This document shows, piece after piece, positions 55,854-64,000 of a stretch of 64,000 nt of DNA. The stretch is taken from positions 94,237 through 158,236 of the forward strand of contig JAGFNQ010001604.1 in NCBI GenBank assembly GCA_024364735.1, given 5' to 3'. Numbering within the stretch: the stretch's first letter is position 1; each line of letters opens with the position of its first letter. The DNA is from Boesenbergia rotunda. Lineage: Eukaryota > Streptophyta > Magnoliopsida > Zingiberales > Zingiberaceae. The notes under the pieces are model-generated. The model searched no databases. It was not told the DNA's origin and worked only from the letters and a program-made list of their open reading frames with translations. The translations under genes and the position numbers were made by a program.

Positions 55854-57131
55854 AGTGAATACTCCTGGATCTTCACATTTCTGAGGAATTGAATGAATGA
55901 GACATTCTTCCCTAAACTGACCAATTCATTCTCCTTTAGCTTCTTCTTGTGCACACATAAATCCTTAAGAAATTTGGTATATTTAGGAATTTGCTTGATC
56001 ATGGTCAACAATGGCACATTAATTTCTACCTTACTGAAAAGTTTCACAAGCTCTTAATACTCCTTTGCCTTCTCCTCCTCTACATGCTTCTTAGCTTGCA
56101 TCTTGCACTGTGGAAAGGGTAAAGGAACTCTTGATTCCTCCAATTGAGCTAAAATGTTTGGAAGTGGGTCTTGAGCATTAATTCCAATCGGTATAGCTGT
56201 TGTAGGTATTTTTTCACTGATTTCTTCTTGTTCTTCCACCAAAATCACAGGATCACTAGAAGAAGGACTTATGCTTGAACTAGGGTCACTTCGAACTGAT
56301 TTAGAATCAATTTTAGGATTGTTTTGAGCTAGAATACAAGGTGCTGTAATTTTTTTAGAAAAATCAGCCTTTTGAGAATTTAAACTTGAAGTAACTTTCC
56401 CACTCCTCAAAGTTATTGCACTAACATTTCCCTTAGGATTAGGAGTTGCTTGAGAAGGTAATTGACTTGATCCCTGGGCTTGCATTTGATTCATTCCACT
56501 AGCTAGTTGCCCAATGTGTCTTTCAATGTTTTGTAGAGCGGAATCATTCTTTTGTTACCCTTGTTGTTGTTGTAAAATTTGTTGTTGCTGCAAAATTTGT
56601 TGCATCATCTCCTCAAGCCTTTGTTGTTGAGCTTTAAACCCACTAGAACTCCCAAAACCTCCTTGATTAGCATAAGACTTTTGATGGCCTTGAAATGAAG
56701 CATTGGGTTGCTGAAAATTGTGAAAATGCTGTGAACTCTGAAAATTAGATTGTTGGGGCTGATTAAATGGTTGAATGGGCTGTTGAAATTGCTAGAAATT
56801 GGGCTGGGAACTAGGTGAAAATTGCTGAAAATTGTTGCTCTGAAAATGCTGATTTGAAGGCTGAAAATTCTGGTTTGAAAACTAAAATTGTTGGGGTTGT
56901 TGATGTTGCGGATAAGGCTGCTGGAAAGGTTGGAAACCTTGCTGATTTTGATGAAATGGTTATTGAAAATTCTGAACATTTTGCTGAAACTGTTGTTGTG
57001 GTTGACTCAAAGGTTGGTTTTGCTGAAATTGTTGATTTGGTTGCCGAAATGGTTGAGAATGCTGCTGAAAACTTTGGCTTGGCTGCTGTAAATTATGGAA
57101 AGAAGGATGATTTTGTTGTAAGGGTTGTTGT
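55808..57131 (-). pseudogene. gag: Athila-like gag, truncated at its start by the LTR at 57132
   Basis: From 57131 leftward, a Gln/Asn/Phe-rich tract (poly 'QQFQQ', 'QNFQ') with in-frame stops where CAA would be expected. Then QRLEEMMQQILQQQ, then GQLASGMNQMQAQGSSQLPSQATPNPKGNVSAITLRSGK, the marker phrase of Athila gag ends. The frame 56494-56054 is followed by frame 56047-55808 (SKVEINVPLLTMIKQIPKYTKFLKDLCVHKKKL) that leads into protease. The Gag N-terminus was separated by the Tekay-like insertion. Confidence 0.75.
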
Positions 57132-57279
57132 TGTAACGCCCCAAAATTCCCATTTTTAGTTCTTAAAGTCCTTAGAATTATTTAAAAATGGTTTAGAAAT
57201 ATTCTAGATATTTTTAGGGATTTTTAGAATATTTTTATGGAATTTTCCGAGTCCGTTTAGTATATTTAAAAAAGGAAAA

Positions 57280-57360
57280 ACGTTTAATGTGCAGCAAGGA
57301 GTTCGAACCCTGCACCTCCGCGTGAGAGACAAGCGGGCAGACCAGCTGCGCCAATTCGTT
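57280..57360 (-). other. tRNA-like module inside the LTR, antisense
   Basis: On the minus strand 'ttggcgcagctggtctgcccgc' (A-box-like tggcgcagctgg) is followed about 30 bases on by 'ggttcgaactcc' (an excellent B-box, GGTTCGANNCC). It would support Pol III transcription opposite to the element RNA. Likely a SINE or tRNA remnant; no acceptor stem seen. Confidence 0.5.
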
Positions 57361-59199
57361 TTGTTGATAGAGAATAAGCGAATCAATAGATAAGTTGTAG
57401 TTAGGTCAATCCGCCCCATAAGTATAAATAGATAAGTTAAGAGAGGAAATTGGATTTTTGGTTTTCTCTCTTCCTCACCCTAGCCGCGCGAGACAGCCTC
57501 CCTTCTCCTCTCTTGGGCGACGCCAACCAACACCAAGGCCAAGGGGGCCGGCCAAGGTTCTTCTCCGAGAGATATTCCTATATTCGGGATCCCCGCGACG
57601 AGAGGAACGCGTAGGCGCGAAGAATTCTCCGAGATCTCAAGTTTCTCCCGAGCCCTAGACGTCAATCTTGGTTGTAAGTCCAAGATATCAAAGTAAGTAC
57701 TGCTCACCTGCAGTAAGAGGCGGTTTTTCCGCAAGAATTTCCCTTAAAAGATTTTAAAAGAGATATTTACTTCTTGTTAAGATTTTTGCATGTGATCTTA
57801 GTTCATTATATGCTTATATATTTTATTGAGTGCCCTATATGAGATTAGGGTCCAAGAAAAGCTATGAGAAAAGAAAAGAGAAGATAAAGATGAGAAAAGA
57901 AAAGAGAAGATAAATATAAGAAAAGAAAAGGTCAAGGCCTTAAGAAATCCCCAAAAGTCAAGACTTAGGGATTTTAGCACGCAAGGTGCTCGAGAAAATG
58001 CCAAGGCATTTACAGGTAAGAAAGAAAAGAAAGAAAAGCTATTTTATTTTCTAAGGCCAGTACCCGGCGTCCAAGGGTGTCGTTAAAGAAATCCAGGTGT
58101 CCAATTCCAAGGTCTTGGCCCTGGTAGACCAAGGTCTGCTCTATTAGGATTGGTGGCTCGTTACCCCAACCTTTTAGGGAACGCGCATGAGATGGTACTT
58201 ACGTCTTCAGTGGATCCAAGTGATTATTATTTTCAAGTATATGCTTTAGCAAAGTTTCTAAAGTTTAAAGAATTTTCAAAAAGTTAAAGAATAGCTAAAG
58301 TTTCAAGTTGAGCCAAGAAAAGTAAATTGAGATTTATTAATGCTTGAGTATGCATGTTTTGAGTTATACATGTTCTTAGTTTTCTTTCAAGCATATAAGT
58401 ATCTCATATGATTTTCATATTGTTCAAGAAGCATGTTTGCACATTTCGAGATTTTGTGAGCTAGATAGTACTTACTAAGCTTTTTGCTTACTAGTTGCAT
58501 TTCCTCTTACTGCAGGTAAAGGTAAAGGCAAGCAATTCTGAAGGAAGGCGACGAGGCGGTGCTGAGTAAAGTGTGTGTGGTGGCTGATTTTGGAGAGATC
58601 TTTGAGACGAGACAATTTAGTTATTTGAATTACAATGTTATAGTTTATTCAAATTTCAAGTTCTTGCTTTATGGAGTTTAGCGAACATTTAAGCTTTGGA
58701 TAGTTTTACATGCTCAATTTCTTAGAGTAAAGATTTCATGTCATTTCATTTAGCATACATATCCTTATGATTGCATTGGATGAGTAGAAGTGTGAGTAGT
58801 TGGAAATATTGATACTTTGTTAGAGAATTAGATGCATGTGCCAAGATAGTATTAATTTCTCTTTGAATCAAGTTTTTATTGCTTAAATATGTTTAGAAAA
58901 GTTGCATTCACATTTCATAATGCCTTAGCAAGGTTATAGAACATGTATTTGGTGTTATGAGTGCATAGGAGTCAAGATTGGTACAAACTCTAATGTTAAA
59001 GTTCATATAAACTTGAATAGCTTATTTTCTTCCGCAAAAGTTCTAATTTCAAGTCTATGGATTCATTTTGATTGGCTAAATTGTTTAGAAAACTGGCATA
59101 GAGTATAGAAATGGTGTCATGATTCTATATGGCTCGAAAGTATAGGTTTGGTGGAGTTTTGAAGCAAGTGCCGAAACCTGAAAATTCAGATTTCAGGCT

Positions 59200-59234
59200 T
59201 ATCAGTCGACTGATACAGTATCAGTCGACTGATA
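59200..59234. repeat. Twin 16 bp palindromes TATCAGTCGACTGATA
   Basis: A perfect 16 bp palindrome occurs at 59200-59215 and again at 59219-59234, three bases apart, in the U3/R region of the LTR. Confidence 0.9.
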
Positions 59235-59466
59235 CCCGAAAACTGAGTTGGGCGAGGCAGGTTTCAATAAGTTTCATCTTACAATTTTTTGAGAAAGAAA
59301 GTGTGACATGGTATCATGCATGACTACTTAAGTTAGAATATCATTCTTTGATGAATTTAAAAGAAAAAAAAGAAGAGATTTTCCGCATTTTTAGTCGTGC
59401 GTTAGAGTCGAGAAGTAGATAAAAGTAACGATCCGTCTAAGACAGGAGAAGGCGGGTCGCTACAGG

Positions 59467-59478
59467 TGGTATCAGAGC
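59467..59478 (+). other. Primer-binding site of copy 3
   Basis: TGGTATCAGAGC starting two bases after the LTR end, initiator tRNA-Met type. Confidence 0.9.
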
Positions 59479-59879
59479 AGTTCCCATTCTCCAGCATCAC
59501 ACACACATCAGCATCAACCTTGCCGTCTTCAAGTAAGAAAGTTTTAAGTTTCAGTTTTTCCTATTGCTCCTTTACTTAATTGCAGTATAGAGAAATGCTT
59601 AAGTACTTACTCACATGTGCATAGAACAAGGAAGCATGTTTAATACCTTAGTATCACGAAATCATGTTTAATCCCTAGAATGGATATTAGAGAAATGCTT
59701 AAGTACTTACTTGATTTGCCCAAAAGTAAGTTTTGGGATTTCGGCACGCAAGGTGCTTGATAAAAGTTTTGAGTAAGACCAAGGTCTTACTAAGCCCTAG
59801 AACGAGTTCTAGGACTAAGAAATGAGATAAGAATCAAGACCAAGGTCTTGTTATATCCTAAAGCAAGTTTGAGAACATT

Positions 59880-60719
59880 ACCATTAAGCGTTAAGTTATA
59901 CATTTGAGGACGTCCTAGAAAGGCCCAAAACGAGGAGCAAGCTCCTAGAGGGCAAGAGGCAACAGAGTCAGTACCCCCACCAAATCTCTTAGACGTGGTG
60001 GCTCAGTTACAGAGACAGTTAGCAGAACAACAGCAAGTTATTGTCACTAGGATGGCTAACCAGCAGGTCGTTATTATTACCTCGCCGGTGGCGAATGTAG
60101 TGGCACCAGTTGTGATCGAAGACCCATCGATTACATCTGTAGTTCGGCAAGGGGAGTAAGGCAAGAAGCGTACCTCATTCAGTAGGAGAAACTGAAGCCA
60201 GGGAACTTCCCAGGCACAAGCAAACCATGGGATGCTTAAGCATGGTTCAAAACGTTGGAAAGAATAGTAGGGCTACTGGACTGGCATGAGGTAGAGAAGA
60301 TAAAGTGTGCATCTTTCTGCCTTACGGGAGATGCTAGAATATAGTGGAAGGGAGTCAAGGCCAAGAGAAATGTCAGCCAGATGACATGGGCCGACTTCGA
60401 GACTGAGTTCTTCGAAGAATACTTTCACATGCAAGTAACCAACAAGCATTACGATGAATTCACGGAGTTCAGACAAGGAGAACTATCCGTGGATGAAGCA
60501 GGGAAGATGTTTAAGCGGTTAGCTCATCTGTGCCCAGAGCTAGTTAGCACAGAGAAAGAGATAGTTAGGCTAATGCTCAAGATGTTAAGGCCTGAGATAG
60601 CGTTAAAGGAGGCTAGCGGTGTTAAGAGGCTGCAAACCTCCGAAGAACTAATAAGTAGTGCTTTGATCACTGAGCACTACTTAAACAGTATAAAGGCCAC
60701 CAGAAAGGTTGAACGATGA
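59880..60719 (+). pseudogene. gag: gag of Tekay-like copy 3 with three stops
   Basis: An early Gln-rich frame (PPPNLLDVVAQLQRQLAEQQQ) breaks at about 60155. The main frame from 60159 has the gag core (KPGNFPGTSKPWDA...AWFKTLERIVGLLDWHEVEKIKCASFCLTGDARI, then TWADFETEFFEEYF) with TAG at 60183, TAA at 60237 and TAG at 60342; the first and third replace expected Gln and Trp codons, fitting C-to-T or G-to-A change. It ends at 60717-60719 (TGA) after NSIKATRKVER. The zinc knuckle normally following is absent: about 100 bp on, the protease C-terminal half begins, so a deletion removed the knuckle and the protease active site. Confidence 0.85.
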
Positions 60720-61600
60720 AGTTCTTAACAACCTTACCGTCAGGGGAAGTGATGGCCTCTACTGAGAGGCTAAGGGCAGTATCAATCTAGATTTCCAACC
60801 GAGAGCTCTACAGTGACTTGGTAGTCCTTGAGATGAAGGATTACGATGTCATTTTAGGAATGGACTTCTTGAGCAAGTATAATGCTTCTATAGACTGCCG
60901 CAAGAGAAAAGTCAAGTTCACACCAGAAGCAGAACCTTCATTGGAGTTTATTGGAGACCCAAGGAGAAAGATAAATAGGTTCCTATCTACCTTACAAGCT
61001 CAGAGAATGTTAGAGAAGGGGTGCTCTAGTTTTCTAGCTCATATAGTGGATGCAAGTCAAGGAGAAGGATTGAAGAGAGAAGAAGTGAGGGTAGTCTGTG
61101 ACTATCCTGAGGTGTTTCCTGAAGAGTTACCAGGACTCCCTCCCAATCGGGAAATTGAGTTTGAAATTGAGTTGGCCCCAGGAACCAACCCAATTTCGGA
61201 GGCACCTTATCGCATGGCACCAGCAGAACTGAAAGAATTACAAGAACAATTGCAAGAGCTGCTTGACAAGGGTTTCATCCGCCCTAGTCATTCACCTTGG
61301 GGAGCTCCTGTACTGTTTGTCAAGAAGAAAGATGGATCTATGCGAGTGTGCATAGATTATCGAGCTTTGAATAAGGTAACCATCAAGAACAGATATCCTT
61401 TGCCAAGGATAGATGATTTATTTGATCAGCTGAAGGGAGCCACAGTGTTCTCCAAGATAGATCTGCGATCAGGTTACCATCAGCTCAGAGTGAAGGAGAG
61501 TGATGTGCCAAGGACTGCTTTCAGTACAAGATATGGGCACTATGAGTTTGTGGTCATGCCCTTTGGAGTGACAAACGCCCCTGCGACGTTATGGATCTAA
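60720..61600 (+). pseudogene. Protease C-terminus and first half of RT, Tekay-like copy 3
   Basis: The residual protease (LVVLEMKDYDVILGMDFLSKYNASIDCRKRKVKF) lacks the D-T-G site. A TAG at about 60788 interrupts the part before 60818. RT follows: LPGLPPNREIEFEIELAPGT, FIRPSHSPWGAPVLFVKKKDGSMRVCIDYRALN, and YPLPRIDDLFDQLKGATVFSKIDLRSGYHQ, which carries the first catalytic Asp (in SKIDLRSGYH). The frame then ends APATLWI at 61598-61600, because one base is missing near 61590, and RT continues in the next frame. Confidence 0.9.
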
Positions 61601-61788
61601 TGAATAGAGTGTTCAAGGATTTTCTGGACAAGTTCGTCATTGCCTTCATTGATGATATCCTAGTGTATTCAAAGACTCGAAAAGAACATGAGGAACACCT
61701 GAAGATAGTGTTGCAAACCTTACACCAGAAGGAGTTGTACGCCAAATTCTCAAAGTGTGAGTTTTGGTTGATCAGGTGGCCTTCCTAG
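61591..61788 (+). pseudogene. RT middle part with F-I-D-D box
   Basis: MDLMNRVFKDFLDKFVIAFIDDILVYSKTRKEHEEHLKIVLQTL encodes the RT catalytic F-I-D-D motif. A second one-base loss near 61765 (after CEFWL) shifts the frame into the next segment. Two single-base losses therefore split RT. Confidence 0.9.
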
Positions 61789-63983
61789 GCCACATTATAT
61801 CCAAAGAAGGCATTCAAGTTGATCCAGCCAAGATAGAAGCAGTCAGCAACTGGTGTAGACCCAAGAATGCCAGTGAAATCAGAAGCTTCTTAGGCCTGGC
61901 AGGATATTACAGAAAATTTGTGGAGGACTTTTCCAGAATAGCCTCTCCACTCACAGCCCTGACCAGAAAGAATCAGAAGTTTGAGTGGTCAGATAAATGC
62001 GAGCACAGCTTCCTAGAACTGAAGAAAAGATTGACTAGTGCACCCATCCTAACTGTTCCAGAGAGTGACAAGGCCTTTGACATCTACAGTGATGCATCCA
62101 AGATGGGCCTTGGAGCTGTCCTCATGCAAGACGGTAAAGTAATAGCATATGCCTCCAGACAGCTCAAGGACTATGAGAAGAATTACCCTACCCACGACCT
62201 TGAGCTAGCAGCTGTGGGTTTTGCACTGAAGCTCTGGAGACACTACCTGTATGGAGTGCAGTGCAGAATCTTCACAGACCATCAGGGTTTGAAGTACTTC
62301 TTCACTCAGAAGGATCTGAATATGAGGCAGCGCAGGTGGCTAGAGTTGGTCAAAGATTATGACTGTGAAATCCTCTACCACCCAGGTAAAGCTAATAAAC
62401 TGGCAGATGCACTGAGCAGGAAATCTTGTGCAACAATGATGTCCCTATCATCACTGTCTCTACCACTTCAGAAAGAAATAAAGGATTTTGGAGTCAAGGT
62501 TATGGTTGGGCAATTTTCTGCATTGACCCTAGAATCAACCCTGCTTATAGATATACAAGAAAAGCAAGATAAAGACCCAGAGATTCAGAAGATCAAGCAG
62601 GGGATCCAAGAGGCAGAAAATTCAGAGTTTCGAGTATCAGATAGTGGCATCCTCTACCTTGGAGACCGCCTTTGCGTCCCCAATGATGAGGAACTAAGGA
62701 AGAATATTTTAGAAGAAGCCCACAGTACCCCGTACTCTATGCATCCTGGTTCTACCAAGATGTACCAAGATGTAAAGCAAAGATTCTGGTGGTCTGGACT
62801 CAAGCGAGACGTGGCCAGATATATCAGTACTTGCTTGACCTGCCAGAGAGTCAAAGCAGAACACCAGAGACCAGGAGGAGTTCTACAGCCACTTCCCATT
62901 CCAGAGTGGAAGTGGGAAGAAATATCCATGGACTTTATCACAGGTCTTCCAAGAACCACCCATGGACACGATGCAATTTGGGTGATAGTGGATAGATTGA
63001 CCAAGTCTGCCCACTTCCTAGCCATCAAGTTATCACATTCGGTAGAGCAGTTAGCGCAGCTGTACGTGAAAGAAGTGATCAGGCTTCACGGAATTCCGAA
63101 GTCGATCGTTTCTGACAGAGATGGGCGGTTCATCTCCCATTTTTGGAGGTGTGTTCAGGACGCCCTAGGCACCAGACTTCAGTTCAGCACAGCTTTCCAT
63201 CCCCAGACAGATGGACAAACAGAGAGAATAAATCAGATTTTAGAAGACATGCTCAGGGCTTGTGCGTTGGACTTTAAAGGCAGTTGGTGCAAATTTCTGT
63301 GCTTAGCTGAGTTTGCCTACAACAATAGCTATCAGGCCACCATCGGGATGGCACCTTATGAGGCATTATATGGCAGGAAATGTAGATCACCCATATGTTG
63401 GCAAGAAGCTGGTGAGAAGAAAGAGATGGAGTCAGGACTAGACAGCCAGACTGAGCTTATAGATGAGACCACTCAGGCTATCCAGACGATCCGCCAGAGG
63501 ATTGAGACTGCCCAGAGTAGACAGAAAAGTTATGCTGACACACGCCGTAGGCCACTTGAATTCCAAGTTGGAGATTCAGTATTTCTCAAGGTCGCTCCTA
63601 TGAAGGGAGTGATGAGATTTGGTAAAAAGGGTAAGCTAAGTCCTCGCTACATAGGACCCTACAAGATCATAAGGAGGGTTGGTAAGGTAGCATATGAGTT
63701 GGACTTACCAGAGGATATGTCAGCTATCCACAGTACATTCCATGTCTCCATGCTAAAGAAGTGTATTCACGACCCTAGCCAAGTGATTCAGCCTCAGTCA
63801 GTACAGATCCAAGAAGATCTTAGTTATGAGAGCAGACCGACACAGATAGTGGACAAAGCAGTTAAAAGATTAAGAAACAAAGAAGTGCCACTAGTGAAGG
63901 TCATCTGGCAGAATCAAAAGCATGAAGAGGCTACTTGGGAACGTGAGGACAGCATGAGAGAGAGATATCCAGAATTATTCTAA
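61764..63983 (+). pseudogene. RT end, RNase H, integrase and chromodomain of Tekay-like copy 3
   Basis: A 739-codon open frame, intact in itself. Residues 1-60: RT thumb (QVAFLGHIISKEGI, FLGLAGYYRKFV). 105-220: RNase H with D110, E147, D172, D215. Integrase: zinc-binding H320, H327, C357, C360; catalytic D390, D451 and E487 (35 residues apart). GPY/F module follows (SPRYIGPYKIIRRVGKVAYEL). The C-terminal chromodomain-like part (about 690-739: QIVDKAVKRLRNKEVPLVKVIWQN...EEATWEREDSMRERYPELF) marks the Tekay/Del chromoviruses and is thought to target insertion to heterochromatin. Because of the upstream shifts it would not be made as a Pol polyprotein. It ends TAA at 63981-63983, and the 'ttcgaggacgaac' phrase after it normally precedes the polypurine tract and 3' LTR. 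Confidence 0.9.
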
Positions 63984-64000
63984 GTTCGAGGACGAACTTT

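Larger units (their letters stand above)
43201..57131 (-). mobile_element. Athila-like Ty3/gypsy element, minus strand, with nested insertions
   Basis: The gag-protease-RT-RNaseH-integrase order runs right to left from 57131 to 52426, followed by a long 3' noncoding part typical of the lineage (the 'ggtttcctcccaaaaagcg' phrase at 43339 and 'ttcttgagccgatggtcatt' at 52299). It is broken by a copia-like solo LTR (44485-46807), a Tekay-like LTR fragment (about 47930-50590) and a Tekay-like element at its gag end (57132). The right end of the element is cut off and its LTRs are not clearly identified; limits are approximate. Confidence 0.65.
57132..59464 (+). mobile_element. 5' LTR of Tekay-like element (copy 3, different subfamily)
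   Basis: 2333 bp, starts 'tgtaacgccccaaaattcc', ends '...aggcgggtcgctaca', then primer site. It is inserted in the Athila-like gag; the 5 bases before it are 'gttgt' (57127-57131), but the right-hand copy lies beyond the window. It contains an antisense tRNA-like module (57280-57360), a 33 bp A/G-rich repeat (57860-57930), and twin palindromes TATCAGTCGACTGATA (59200-59234). ORFs inside are spurious. Confidence 0.85.

Noticed and set aside
56605..57159. ORFs on both strands with Ile/Asn/Leu/Val-rich products
   Set aside because: They are off-frame readings of the Gln/Asn-rich gag repeats of the Athila-like element.
57280..57360. Possible tRNA gene on the minus strand
   Set aside because: B box is good but no complementary acceptor stem; it lies within an LTR.

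Overview
This window looks like heterochromatic, repeat-dense nuclear DNA of a flowering plant. It holds nested LTR retrotransposons of typical plant lineages (Tekay/Del chromoviruses, Athila-like, copia-like, and a large non-autonomous element with a plant 'putative gypsy type transposon' gene). It also holds tRNA-derived SINEs, Tourist-like MITEs, hAT elements and a Mutator-like foldback element. Only three pieces of host-type coding sequence were found: a potassium-transporter (HAK/KUP) gene fragment, an RPL13a fragment and one unrecognised exon. I see no complete intact protein gene. The species cannot be named from this; a monocot is possible but unproven.

Layout. 1-486: end of a possible copia-like LTR. 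717-2181: truncated relative of the foldback element at 20 kb. About 3306-15210: a broken forward Tekay-like element (LTR, duplicated primer-binding site, gag, protease, start of RT). It carries a 4.6 kb solo LTR in its leader (itself carrying a 1.76 kb copia-like solo LTR) and a hAT element in pol. 15222-17335: reverse Tekay-like LTR carrying a SINE. 17431-17733: orphan exon. 17822-19872: MITE, nested hAT-like elements and a 90 bp duplication. 20129-23404: Mutator-like foldback element with a perfect 9 bp target duplication and two opposed arrays of a ~157 bp unit. 25377-27330: reverse LTR. 27419-27687: RPL13a fragment. 28344-28997: MITE with a very GC-rich core.

30354-39462: four HAK/KUP potassium-transporter exons with a premature stop. 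One exon is split by a 7.4 kb LTR composite (TSD ATAAG) and by a dimeric SINE (15 bp TSD). The next exon is cut after 10 bases by another LTR element at 39463. From there to the window end everything is transposon-derived: the 39463 element, a minus-strand Athila-like element (about 43.2-57.1 kb) with a copia-like solo LTR and a Tekay-like LTR fragment inside it, and a forward Tekay-like element from 57132 that runs off the right edge with its 3' LTR missing.

The genes do not work together as a pathway; the coding regions are retroelement gag-pol genes in various states of decay. Insertion order can be read from target-site duplications, which were found by eye and are given for each element. 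No convincing new protein-coding system was found. The most unusual structures are the foldback array, an snRNA-promoter-like module duplicated inside a hAT element, two palindromic minisatellites inside a solo LTR, and an antisense tRNA-like module inside an LTR.
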